Source: Cardiocondyla obscurior (taxonomy: Eukaryota; Arthropoda; Insecta; Hymenoptera; Formicidae). Taken from it: 64,000 nucleotides of DNA. Below the pieces are notes generated by a model. That model searched no databases. It was given only the letters and a program-made list of their open reading frames with translations, and was not told where the DNA came from. The first letter of the stretch is position 1. The number at the start of each line of letters is the position of its first letter. The stretch is taken from positions 1,124,001 through 1,188,000 of the forward strand of contig NC_091873.1 in assembly GCF_019399895.1 (NCBI RefSeq), in the 5' to 3' direction. A program made the translations under genes and the position numbers. Positions 1-11,094 of the stretch are shown here, piece after piece.

Positions 1-1040
1 GCATGAGCACGTAATTTCATACAATTATTTTCTGGCCCAACAACAGTTTTTAAGAGCCATAAGAACACGGTAATGCCGTTATTAAAGGTGTCGACTGTCA
101 AATTATCTTAATGCGATTTATGTTAACGTTAAAAATCTGCCATTAAATTTGCGTCATAAATAAAACATGATAATAATGTACATGAAAATAACCCATTGTC
201 GAAAGAAGTTATAAATTTTACGAAAAATTTTTTAACGAATAAAAATGTCTTGATTTATCACGAAGTCAGTACAAAACCTGTATAATTGCATTAATATTGG
301 CAATATTATTATAATTACTTATTAAAAATACGTACAAATACGTTTTATTAAATACTCGACTATAAAAAGACCCAATTAATATTATATATACTTGAGATTG
401 CAATTTTATGAAAATTTTCCGTGATATTATACATTATTCAATTTCGCGGTTCTCGCGAATGCCTGGCCGCAAACAACCGAGCGCAATTAATTTAATTTAT
501 TTCCATATAATTACAACCGTAAAAAAGGCATTATAACGGATATTTCTCGTATTATCCAGCCTGGAATATCTGTAATTCGCACGCCTCGTCGGTGCCGATT
601 GAGAAACAATAATTACGTCAGCAAAGAGAGACCGGAGGAGTAGAATAAAAGCGAGTTTTAGGATTAACTGTAAAGGGTTCGTGCAGGGTTAAGCGTGTAA
701 TCAATCTTCATTACCAGGAGCACGGGTTAGCTCTAAACGGCCGTCTATTAACCGCTTAGGACACGTTCCGCGTTAGTTGACGGAAATGTTACGGAATGAA
801 CGGCGCATTGCCGCGCGACCAACGATATTGCCGTTTTATTCTGAACTGGCGGAACCGCGGCACGAAACCCAACCACTTCCCGCTTGGGACGTACGCGCAT
901 ACATAGCCGTGCTACACGTACGCCTGTGCATGCACATACGACGTATATACCCAGCGGTAAATAGCAAATACGTGCGCGAAGTGCATAGCGACGAGTTATC
1001 GCGGCGAACACAATTTCGCCGGCGTTTTCTGTTCGTACGA
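1..1040. other. Intergenic or intronic, no gene seen
   Basis: The first 600 bases are strongly AT-rich, and composition becomes more CG-rich from about 720. Short open frames exist on both strands from about 750 but have no recognisable domain, no convincing splice flanks and no preferred strand. I see no RNA gene, repeat unit or regulatory string that I can support. Confidence 0.6.
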
Positions 1041-1134
1041 GCTACAAAGCCGACGTGGCTAGGGAAACGCCGCGAATTCCGTCCATATACCAAATATTTT
1101 CATATTCCATTCGCGACTGCTGCTCCGTTCTCGT

Positions 1135-1480
1135 CCTCTCGCCCTTTCTCTCTCTCTCTCGCCGCCAACGCGAGTCGCCCTTTTCCTCGCGCCGACGTCG
1201 CTCTCCTCTCTCGCACCACGGCCGATACCAAAGGGTATTGGGATTTATAAGGAGGAACGAAAACTTCGCCCCCTCCCCTCCCTTCCCGCGGCGGCAGGAG
1301 GAAAAGCAATTTAAATTCCGATCGTTCATAAAGCGGAACGTCTCCTTCTCTTTCTTTCACTCCTTTACTCCGCCACGCTATTTTCATCCCCATGGGCCCC
1401 CCTCTTGCTTTACTCTTAAGCTTTCTTTCGCCTCGCAGCTCTTCCCGCCCTCTCCTCCCCTTCCCCCGTCTTCGTTATTT
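1135..1480. repeat. Pyrimidine-rich tract on plus strand
   Basis: The plus strand is dominated by C and T. It includes a short CT dinucleotide repeat near 1142-1160 and C-rich runs such as those at 1270-1290 and 1450-1470. Open frames across this tract are rich in Ser, Pro, Phe and Arg only because of the skew. A CAG at the end of a pyrimidine run near 1438 resembles an acceptor but leads into more of the same tract, so I do not call an exon. Confidence 0.6.
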
Positions 1481-1499
1481 TGGAACGCGGCTTTTGGTA

Positions 1500-2821
1500 C
1501 TTGCAAAGAATGAAAACGCGAGAAGAAGAGACACGAGTATCTTGGAAGAACGATAGTTCTAGCTTGACGTACAAAAACACGCAAGTTATTGTTGCGCGAG
1601 CGGTAATATTTAAAATTGACGTCTCTCTCAATAAAAAAATAACTAAAAGTACACATAACGTGTTTGATGCGAGAAAACAATTTCGTCAAACTATACATGT
1701 ATTCCGCTGCGCGAAAAAATCCAATTATTTTAAATTATATTAATATTTAAATGAATAAAAAATGTTGGGTAAAACCGAAAACGTGATAATAAAAATTAAT
1801 TTATTATGCATTTTCAACAAACAATTTATTCCAACGATTGTCTTTAAACTGTACTTCGGAAATCCAACACGACTCGTTGAACTTGCAAGCACGGGGCCAG
1901 CTTAAATTAAAGTCTCGCGGTTTTTGCGACATTTCGAGCATGAAAATCGCGAAGAAACGCACTCGAAAATCCAAGGAGAAGCATGACACATGCGTATTAG
2001 GTAGTACGCGCGGCTCCTCCGCCGTCCCTCGCATTTCGGAAGGATAGAAGAGAATGCAGAGGGAGAAAAGCGATTACGGTTATTTCTCGTGGGAGAACGC
2101 GCTCTTCTCCTGCGTCCCCCCTGCCCAGCCGCCGTTGTTGCTAATGGATCACATCTCTGAATTTCCCTGACATTACTCCCTCATGTAAGATTTAAAGCGA
2201 AGTCCGTCCGTCTGCCCATCGAGACTGGAGCGAGCTAATCTCTACGACCCGAACGATAATTCTCCTTCCACCCTTCGCTCCCTCCCTCCTCTTATCCCAC
2301 CGAACTTGCCTAATACGCACATAATGCGTCGGCAAAAGTGACGTGGAAATCTCGCGGACATTTGCGAGGATCCCATTTAATTCTAAATTTCTTAAGTATT
2401 TTTCTCTCTCTCTTTCTATCGCAATTAGCACGAATGTTTGTCTAGAGAATTTTTAAAAGCTTATTAAATTTGTTAATTCGATATTGCATTATTGATTTAC
2501 CATTATAATTTGTTTATTTCGATTGCATGCAAATTATGGCGGTAAAGTAGCAGCTCGTGGCGATTTCTTCGTTCGAAAAATTTCATTAACAGGACTGCTT
2601 AATCCGTATGATTCGACCGTTTGCACCCGAGGTTTCCGTTTTTCTCGCTTAAGCACATCGCGCGCACTCTTCTTGGAAGGATATACGCATATGGTTTTTT
2701 GATACGATTCGCTAGTCGGCAAAAAAAATTAATTAAGCGGTTATGTAGAAGGGCAAATTACGCGGCATCGGTTTCACGATGGGAGCGGGTGAATAAGAAA
2801 CACGACGAACCCTTGGGGTCG
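1500..2821. other. Intergenic or intronic, no gene seen
   Basis: Mixed composition with AT-rich patches near 1740-1810 and 2450-2530 and a short CT run near 2404-2418. A TTAATTAAG string sits at about 2728 and recurs in the hairpin that follows. Nothing coding is supportable. Confidence 0.55.
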
Positions 2822-2857
2822 CTTAATTAAAGCCGTTTAGACCGGCTTTTAATTAAG
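2822..2857. repeat. Bulged 14-bp hairpin with TTAATTAA arms
   Basis: The left arm CTTAATTAAAGCCG (2822-2835) pairs with the right arm CGGCTTTTAATTAAG (2843-2857) around the 7-base loop TTTAGAC, with one extra A in the right arm. Pairing does not continue outward, so the stem is too short for a microRNA precursor. A further TTAATTAAGCGG lies about 95 bases upstream, giving three related TTAATTAA-plus-GC strings in 135 bases. These contain TAATTA cores of the kind homeodomain proteins bind; regulatory use is only an inference. Confidence 0.7.
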
Positions 2858-4640
2858 GCCGTTAAAAACCAAAATTAGCGGGCCCGCATCTTTGAATTTG
2901 CCTGGCGTTCGCGCGACGAATTTCCCTAAGTTCTCCGGAATTTATAGCGGCAATTGCCTCTGTCTATCAACGCTAATCTCTACGATCTCCGTGATAACTC
3001 TCCCTTTCGCTCGACTTTCTCTCGTCCTCCATCCATTTCTCGCGTTCTCGCAAAGTACGTTCTCCTTTTGAGGGTGTGATACATGCTCGTCTCGTGTTTC
3101 TGGGATCGTGCCCGTAGGTGGAAATATCTATGTTCGGCAAACGCCCATTAACCGAAATATCGATTACTCAGACGTTCTCCCATTAATTTGAGTCTTTCGA
3201 CGGTGTATTCCCTCGATTCGATCGAACCGCGCCAAATCGCGGTATGATCGCACCGAATGCTTCATTAGCTTCATCGGGAAGAGAATTATCGATAGCGGAT
3301 CAAAAGATTTTGAAAGAAGGCCGATTTCAATTCTGTCACTTAAAGGAGTTTCAAATTTCCGTAGCGAGAAGTCACCGTGGATGACGGTCGTCTTTTTTTA
3401 TTACGTCGCTAAAGCTCTTTTCCCGCGCCCTTCGTTTTTCCGTTCGGTGATCGATCAAGATTACGGAAACGCGTCGACTCTTCCTAACTGACATCCCGCG
3501 CGGAAGGAACGATAGGGTTGAATTTTTATCAGCGGGGGCTCCGCCCCGCATATCCGTAGGCACATTGTGACCGCGATACCGTCAGTCTGGCATAAAACAC
3601 CCTATTATTCGGCGTGAAAGCCACCCACCCTCGTTTTGCCGCAACGGTACCCTTACGCGCGCCTATTTTCCCTTTCCAGCGACGATGAGATACGATATCG
3701 CGCGTAAGAAATAGCATAACATTATATTTCGTCTCGAGTCGCGTCGTCTTCTCTGTGCGTCTCTCTAATTTTTTACACCATCCCGCGCCGAGTCTCAGAA
3801 GAATCTCTAAAGAAACGAGCAACCCCATTTGTGTCGGTTACGCCGTAAACTCTTCCACGTGAAGTCGCGCACAAAGAGTTTCGCCGTAGGTGCGCTCTCC
3901 GTGAAATGACGACGCTTGGAAAAAGAAGAGAAAAGTTTTAAAAGACTTTGACGGCCGCTGTTGTTGAATCGCGACAGTTACCGGGTGGAAGTTGTGTTTT
4001 GAAAATTATTGGACAGCGGTATTTATTGGTTATAAGCTACTTCCTGAAAGATAAAAATTCCTTTCGAGTGAAAACGTTTTTCTTTCTGCGTGTCGCATAT
4101 ATGTGTACCGACCGTTTCACAGTTTTACTCAAGTTCCGAGTTCTCGCATTAGGACTCCGGTAATATTTGTCACTTCTGCTTTCTGGATTTATGCGACATT
4201 CATCTTTTCCCCGGCGGTTGGTTCTCAATGTCGCGAGTTGAAAGACCCGGAGAGACCTTCGGTTGCCATTTCAATCTCGATTGCATCCTCGTGATTGCCT
4301 GACTGGGCGGTTTTCGTAGAAGGAAGAAACGCGTCATTTTTCGCGGAGAAGTGAATCAAAGAAATAGCCTGTTTGACGTGCTGCGGGCGTGAACCACTAA
4401 ATATTTGATTGCGTGGTAATTTAATCTCGTTTCGACTACGTACCGATAACATTTTAATCAATCTTATTTAATTAAGAATAAGAAGTTATTTTATACTTTT
4501 TGTTATATCGATGTACAATCAACAAGTTGTAATTTAAATAATAATGCGTATTAAGCCGTCGAAAAAAATTAATTCTTATGTAATTTGAATTTCTAATTAC
4601 ATATTCGTGCCACGTCGCCGTTCCGCAAGTTAAATATTTA
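2858..4640. other. Intergenic or intronic, no gene seen
   Basis: CG-containing mixed sequence. It includes a C-rich plus strand patch near 3000-3060 and AT-rich DNA from 4440 to 4640. No open frame here has recognisable domain content. Confidence 0.55.
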
Positions 4641-4803
4641 CATTAACGTGAAAAGCGTTAATCGGTAACTGAAATAATCAACTTATTAATCGCTTTTAAT
4701 AGCTTCTTTTTTCCTTGCTCCTCGTTGTAAATGCAACGAAAGCGTGATGGGAGCGAGGGGTTGAGGGGTAAGGGAACCGGGAAAGCTCGCCAAGTGAATG
4801 GAA

Positions 4804-4908
4804 CTGGGGAAAACTCGAGAAGGGGAGAGAGCCTCCGCGAGTGAGACGTTAATGAGGAGAGTGCTTGTGTGTTCATAGGTGTGGATATGCATTCACTCGC
4901 GTACTTAC
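4804..4908 (-). other. Possible 105-nt intron of an untranslated 5' region
   Basis: Read on the minus strand, this segment begins with the donor GTAAGT (4908-4903). It contains CATTAAC as a possible branch site and ends in a pyrimidine-rich stretch followed by CAG (4806-4804). The size and boundaries fit a small insect GT-AG intron. The flanking minus-strand sequence from about 5100 to 4909 has no ATG, and the downstream side has none before about 4645. If real, both exons would be untranslated. The 12-mer GCTCGCCAAGTG occurs on the plus strand on both sides of it (4785-4796 and 4956-4967). A chance pairing of donor and acceptor remains possible. Confidence 0.25.
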
Positions 4909-5049
4909 GAGCACCAACTACGCGAGTACCTCGAGCTAGACTTGTCGCTGAGCTCGCTCGCCAAGTGGTCGTGATACGTGTGCGATTCGACTGGTTTCAG
5001 ACGTTCAGCAGACCGCGCCGCGCGGGACTCTCCACGTGAAATTTACACC

Positions 5050-6180
5050 CGTATGAACACGTCTGCAATAACCTTTCGATAATTATTAAAGTCACAGTTG
5101 GAGTCATTAATTACGCCGGCAACTCGTGGCACTGCAAACATTTTATCTCCCTTCGATTTCTCTAAGTACTTGGACTCGAAAGCAAAAGTGCGCATATTTT
5201 TATAATTTCTTTAATTTGATTTCTGTGGCAAAGAGATATAATTAATTGTCAAGAGCTATGCATAAAACTTTCGCAGCATGTTTCTCTGTAAGCCAAACAA
5301 TTAATATGTCGGAGTACGTTACCTTACGAAAGAATACGTGAGAATCGTCAATCGTTGAACGCTTAACTAAAATACTTTTTACGCCGGCTATTTGCAATAA
5401 TTGCGAGTTCGAGAACAAAACTCTTCACCGTGGACCACCCTGTTGAAGCAAACAAAACCGAGCAGGCGAGATGTTCCGTTCGCCGGGCGCACGCTAGTCA
5501 AAAAGTTCTCATGGAAATACTCGCATTACTCGGCGCTCAGCGGGAATGGAAACGTGAAGGAGAATGTTGGGAGAAGGCGCCGATAATAAAGGTTGCTTTT
5601 CGGTTCGATCGTAAACTTTTTTCATCTCACCGGCAGCCCTCGATCGCGCGCGAGACCTCTGCCCCTTGCTCCTGCGCTTCTCCGTCGTTTTGGAAACGAG
5701 GAACTCATTATTCGAGAGCTTTGGCTGACGTAAGTGTTGACAGATAAGTGAAAGAGGCGCCAGCACGGCCGCCGGTAAACGGAATCAATGGTGAAAGGAA
5801 AACGCCGAACTCCCGCGGCGTTTTAATCAATCTCCTTCTCGCTTTCTCTCTGTCTCTCTCTCGCTTTCTCCTCGTTTTCGTCTTCCTTCTTTCTCCCCTG
5901 ATTCTCCTATCTATCGCTTCTCACGTCTTTCGGAGCCACCTTTTCATAGCCCGGTGCGCCTCGCTTCCGTTTCCTTTTCTGCTCGTAGGTGAAGTTTCTT
6001 TCACTTCTCTCATCCACCCCTTCGTATCTATGTCTATCTACAGACGAAAGGATGGTCCGGGGATGGACTAGGTATCTCTCTGAGAACACCGCCACCGTAG
6101 TTTGTGTAGTTTCATTGAACTTGATGCGGCGGGACAGGGAACAGAACAGACGCCTGAGAAGGGTGCGCGGGAGGATGAGA
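5050..6180. other. Mixed region with a plus-strand pyrimidine tract
   Basis: The first half is AT-rich to mixed. From about 5831 to 5910 the plus strand is a CT-rich tract (runs of CTCT and TTTC). A GTAAGTG string near 5731 would be a plausible plus-strand donor, but I find no matching acceptor or coding exon. No gene is supportable. Confidence 0.5.
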
Positions 6181-6185
6181 CGGGA

Positions 6186-6300
6186 CGGTGGGATCAGTCT
6201 CGTTGTGAGAGTGGCGCGGACATTTTGCATGGGCTACAGTTAATCAGCTTCGAGCAGCAGTGACGGAGCTTCTTGAAGAGTCGACGAAGCGGAGGACCGT
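6186..6300 (+). promoter_or_regulatory. Weak candidate initiator and start region
   Basis: GATCAGTCTC contains TCAGTC, which matches the arthropod initiator consensus TCAGTY. About 350 bases downstream an ATG at 6540 opens 106 codons. An alternative frame in the same place is also open for some 45 codons, so neither is convincing. No TATA box is seen at the expected distance, and no downstream promoter element is seen at the expected spacing from the initiator. A single 6-base match is expected often by chance. Confidence 0.12.
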
Positions 6301-6411
6301 GTTTTGCACGTTCGCGCCAGCGATTTAATTCCGAGAATTACACAAAGAAAATCTAGAGCGTCGAGAGATAAATTTCAATTCCGTTCCGTTACATTTTGTC
6401 GTTTTTGATAC

Positions 6412-6450
6412 AAAATTATTATTTTTATTATTATTTATTTTTTTTTTTTT
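6412..6450. repeat. ATT-rich microsatellite with T run
   Basis: An interrupted ATT/TTA repeat merges into 13 consecutive T residues at 6438-6450. It is simple-sequence DNA with no further signal. Confidence 0.75.
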
Positions 6451-6860
6451 AATTACGAGAGAGTTACGTTGAACTCGGAGCACAAATCGAACCTGGATAA
6501 TTTAAATAATAAAATCGAAAGGAAAGCTTATCGCGCGAAATGAATCAGTCAATCACTCGTCCAAGTCACCCGGCCGTGGGCGACCGACACGGAACGACGT
6601 TGCGGCGGAGCCGGGGGTGTCTACAATCAAATATTCAACAGACGCTGAGCTGCAAAGTGCCAGAAACTCGTCCTAGGCCCGCTGCGGGGATACCGGCGGC
6701 TTCATCCCTCGGGACGTCGTCCGGGAGAGCCGAAAATCCGACAAGCCTTACCGTCGGCTCAGCGCGCGACGTCCATCGGGAAACAAATCTGGAAACCCGC
6801 CTGCCTCCCATCCGGTCTATTCTCCAACGTCGGTATTTAGTTCTCAATCTCCACTCTTGA

Positions 6861-8785
6861 TATTTAAATGTAATCATACGTGAGAAAGGACGACGGTGAA
6901 TTTCGAGAGAATCTACAGCTCGAGAATTCAATTATCGGAGCTCGAAGATAAACTCGCGCGATGATATTTTGCCGCCCCAGGATCGATAGTCCATCGAAAT
7001 TTTGATTATTTTATTGCATTATATTTAATACATATGTTCTACCATTTTTTTGTATTCCGCGCGCCAAGTGGATTATCACGGAGCTTTATTTGCATTATTA
7101 TATTTTACAAAGTATTGATTAATCTTATACGTTGTTTCATATTTTAGTTACTCAATTAAAGTAATTACGATATCGAGGATGGAACCGATAGCCTCATTTT
7201 TCAGAATAATTTTATAACGTAAAACGGATTATCTCGTAATTAAAAATTTTTTTCGAGTAATTTTTAATATAATTTTTTTTATCAATGCTAACACCGTTAG
7301 AGGAAAAATCCCATGTCGGCTTCGAAAAGAAGGGAACGCTTTTAATTAAATACAGTGTAAGGAGCCTCGAGGTGTACCATAGATTTTAGTGACGCCAATC
7401 TTTAGCGTGGAATTGCGAGTTCTCGGTGAAAGCACTGCGATAATGACTTTGTCGTTTATTGTGGTTCCATTTCCGAGAGAAACAAATCAAGCGAGAATCT
7501 TAATCTGATGAGAAACCGTTTAACTAAAATTATCAAGGCACTGTTATATCTTTCTGTATACATATTCCATGATAAATTATCAAATAAATTGATTTTTCGA
7601 AAACTTTAATTATGTGACGGTGCAGGGTTATGCTTCATTCTGTATTGTAAGTTTTACCTCGCGTCATTAAATAGTTCGTTCCCATTTTCTCAACAAGCGC
7701 GACAGCAGACCGCCCGATAATAATAGCATCAAGTTCAAAGAGCCGTTCATGCGGATTATCGGTATTTTGACGTATCGCATAGTGGAAAATCGATGCGTCC
7801 CGTCAGATAAAGGTCTGCGAATGGACACTTAAGAATGGAGCGACAGTATCTCCGGACGAAATCAAACGCCCCGCCGGCTGATAGGTGAAATCTGATGGAC
7901 ACGTGGCCAAGGGATTCACCGGTTCTCTCATTTGTACACTTTTCACCGTACATTTTGCTCCCAGTAAATATAATTGCCTCTTTCCCCCTTGCCAGATAGG
8001 ATTAAGTGATCAAATACGATTTTTCCACCGCGGCGAAACTCGTTTTCTCGTGGAATTTTTACGGAATAAAAATTTAACCGGCTAATACAGATTGACGTTA
8101 ATGCAGCCTCGTGCTTTTTCTTTTCTAGTTCAGTTAAAGAGAAGAGACATAAAGCACAGATGATGCTAATTGCGATTAGTGTAAATAAAAAAATAATTAA
8201 GTAATAATTAAATAATAATGACTAACGCCGAGACAAGTTTAATGTTAATGTTAATATTTATCTTACGTAATCAATTCGCCGTTAAGATCGAAATTTTCGA
8301 CGAGGCCGGACGACGCGGAAATATATCTCGCATTGAAGAAGCTTGGCTTTTTTCGACATTCGTCTAATAAAAATTACGAAAATTACCGCTAATTTATTAA
8401 TACTTTTATTTAAAGCAAATTATTATATTTATTGTAGGAAAGAATTTAAATTGATTTCTATAGTGTAATTCGCATTTTTAGAGTCTTCCGATTTTATTTC
8501 ACTGCCTCGCGGCTATCGATACAAATTGCGTCTAATATCTTAAATTGCTTCGTTGCACGTGAGTTTGCTAACCGCAACCTATTCAGTTCTTTTACTTATC
8601 AATAAATATAATACGTCTCAAGATACATCCTGCATGCGGAAAATAACAGCCCCGAGAAGTTTTACAAAATTGCGACACCGATTTGCCGAGCGGAAGACAA
8701 TAATCTCGCAGGAAATCACCGCTATCGAGAACTCTTCGCGCTTCTTCGTCCGTCATGAAAGTTTCTTATTGCGAAATACGCGAGT
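6861..8785. other. AT-rich intergenic or intronic stretch
   Basis: AT-rich throughout, especially 7010-7290 and 8160-8460, with a short TTAATG-type tandem near 8240-8260. No open frame, splice pair or RNA fold that I can support. Confidence 0.6.
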
Positions 8786-8788
8786 CGC

Positions 8789-8796
8789 TATATAAA
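8789..8796 (+). promoter_or_regulatory. TATA-like string upstream of a palindrome
   Basis: TATATAAA sits about 30 bases before TCATCA, a partial initiator match within the 19-bp palindrome at 8811-8829. The spacing is right for a TATA promoter, but TATA-like strings are common in AT-rich DNA and no transcript model follows. Confidence 0.12.
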
Positions 8797-8810
8797 ATAT
8801 CGAGATTCTC

Positions 8811-8829
8811 TTGATGAGAGTCTCATCAA
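8811..8829. repeat. Perfect 19-bp palindrome
   Basis: TTGATGAGAGTCTCATCAA has two perfect 9-base arms around a central G. About half of one such arm pair is expected by chance in a window this size. The shape would suit a dimeric binding protein, but no protein is identified. Confidence 0.8.
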
Positions 8830-10700
8830 ACGCGAGAGGACGGGACGGGAGGAGCAGAGCGCGCGCAGTAATTTATAGTCGGCCAGACGAGTAGCTTGTT
8901 ACAGTAAAAAAAGCAGTCGCGCGCTCGTTTCTCGATAATCCTTACTGGTGAAACAGTCTGCGAAAAGAACTTTGCTCCTTGCCGAATGAATTGTCCTGGA
9001 AAGAAGCTCGTGCAAATTAACGGCGAATGATAATCGCGAATGGACAGCTGCCTCGATCTCGTTGAGTAAAAGAAAAAAAAAGAAATAAAAAAAAAATTAC
9101 GGGGAAACGGGCGGACGGGCGCTTTCTATTAAGATCCCTTATTAAAATTATTAATGAATCGCAACTGCTCGCGACGACGGTCCATCGATGTGAAAGTGGA
9201 CGGTCGCCTCGGCTGAGAGAGAACGTCTCGCGATGAAAGAAATCGAGGCGCCGCCGTGAGAAGCGGGAGCTTGTCTTCTCGAAAATCAAAGTGAAAAGAT
9301 TATCGAGCGAGAATGTAAATACGGGAGAGAACGCGGCTACCGATAAGACGATTTGAAGCGTTTAATAAGCTCTCGGAAAGACGCGGCCGAGGCCAATTAC
9401 GATACGAAATTGGACGACGCTGCTTTCGGGCAAGAACGCGCTCGTCGTCTAGCCGGCGGGTTTTTGATTGTACGCGAAAGTAGAGATCGTAATAATTATG
9501 TATATTTTATAGTCTACGATCAATTCGAGGGAACAAGCCGAAGGATGACCGCCACTGTTTGTTACGATGTGTAACGCCTTCCGGCGATGTAATCACGATT
9601 ACCTGTCCGTCGAATCTCGTGCGGCAGAGCGAGCGAGTAATAGTGCTCTCGGCGTGTATCATTGCCGGGAACAAGATATGAAGTAACAATTTCGAGCCTG
9701 AAAAATCTAAATGTTCGAGCGCGCTCGGCTTCCGCCTAATCTTAATGTAGCCGTCCCTTAACGAGCCGGCTCGCTTTCGGGCCGTCCTATAATCGACCGT
9801 GAAATTACGGGACCCATGAGAGGACGATAAAACATATGTCTTTTTTTCCCCGAGTAACAGATGGACGAAAAACGAACCCGTGTTCAACTCGATCTGAATT
9901 TTGTACCTGCTTTAATCTTCTTGTCGAATACACGTGTACAAGATTTTTAAAAACTTAATCAAGTGTTACATAATAACTACGTACGTAGGTGTTTGTTTTA
10001 ATATAAAAGAGTAAATTTAAAGTATCGCAATTACATTAAGATATAACATTACAGAGTTCTTCCTTTTTCTTATTTTGATTAAAATAGACGTTACTGACAA
10101 TGAGACAAGTGCCAACGTTTGTTATTAAAGAAGCAATTTTGAGATTTGCATTGTTTTTTTTTAACAGTGTGTTTTAACGTGAGATAGGGCCTGCCTCACT
10201 TTACAACCAATCTTTCGGAATCGGAAGAATGAGAGGATGCTGTAGATCATCGCGAAGTAGCCTACTAATCGACTCCGCGTTCCGTCTTTTAAGCGTGTCG
10301 TCATGGGAAGGAAAGGAAAAGAGTAAATGGCGCAGGTCCCTGGTAATGTATGCATGATCGCCGCGGGAGATCGCCTTAATGCCTCGGTCAAGTTACTGCC
10401 CACTCGCATAAGACACCAACAGTTATTCGAGTACCATAACTCTTCTCTCTAACCTGTCCGCCATGTAATTACCGACCTTCGATGGAGTTTCTCTGGGTGG
10501 ATCTCAGACGAGAGTGCCGCTTGTGTGAAAGACAAATGCATGTCAGGTGACGATTATATGTCTTTAAACGAGACGAATGAATTTAAGTGGGTTATTCGCG
10601 ACGTTTTATTATACGCAGAACACTGAAGCGTCGCTAAAAAATTCAAGGATCTATTAAAGAAAATCGTGGAATCTGGAATCAGTACGGTCGAGGATTTTTC
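8830..10700. other. Intergenic or intronic, no gene seen
   Basis: CG-rich near 8830-8960 and 9140-9300, AT-rich near 9940-10160. Open frames on both strands of 9350-9890 overlap each other and show no domain. Nothing coding or structural is supportable. Confidence 0.55.
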
Positions 10701-10730
10701 AGAATCAAGTTCAATTTAAGAATCAAGTTC
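10701..10730. repeat. Two 12-bp direct repeats
   Basis: AGAATCAAGTTC occurs at 10701-10712 and again at 10719-10730, separated by AATTTA. The pair lies inside the 10.6-11.1 kb segment that ends in AATAAA and poly(A). Confidence 0.85.
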
Positions 10731-10982
10731 GTCGATAAGCCGAATATATGGCGGAAAAAATTTGTAGTATCTCAAGGATAAGCTAGGTGAAGGCGTGGCC
10801 CACACATTTCAAAAGGGAAGATTTATAGATCGAATGATTATGATATGCAACAAAATTCGTGGAATTAGAGATCGATATAACCCTCGCATCTAATAATAAA
10901 AAAAAAGATTTGTGAAATCTTACTCGTGGAAAGGATAATTTGCCGGTCTACGAAAGATTAATGGGAGAGTCTTTTATCGTAC

Positions 10983-11015
10983 AATTAAATTAGAATTAAA
11001 TTGGAATTAAATTAA
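10983..11015. repeat. Three-copy 11-bp tandem repeat
   Basis: Three adjacent 11-base units, AATTAAATTAG, AATTAAATTGG and AATTAAATTAA, differ only in the last two bases. This is a small AT-rich minisatellite. Confidence 0.85.
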
Positions 11016-11054
11016 ATATATTATGAATTGCATATATGCATAAGCTATCAATCT

Positions 11055-11094
11055 AATAAACGTTAATACGAAAAAAAAAAAAAAAAAAAAAAAA
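11055..11094 (+). mobile_element. Poly(A) tail-like end with polyadenylation signal
   Basis: AATAAA at 11055-11060 is followed after 10 bases by a run of 24 A (11071-11094). This spacing is what a retroposed transcript (processed pseudogene or SINE/LINE copy) leaves at its 3' end. I found no coding similarity in the 600 bases upstream and no direct repeat matching the bases after the tail (CGGGATGCAG). The alternative is a plain A microsatellite next to a chance AATAAA. A genuine gene end would not normally have the A run in genomic DNA. Confidence 0.3.

Noticed and set aside
4509..4521. TGTACAATCAACA, one mismatch from the 13-base doublesex splicing repeat.
   Set aside because: Only one copy; functional enhancers carry several, and a near match is expected by chance.
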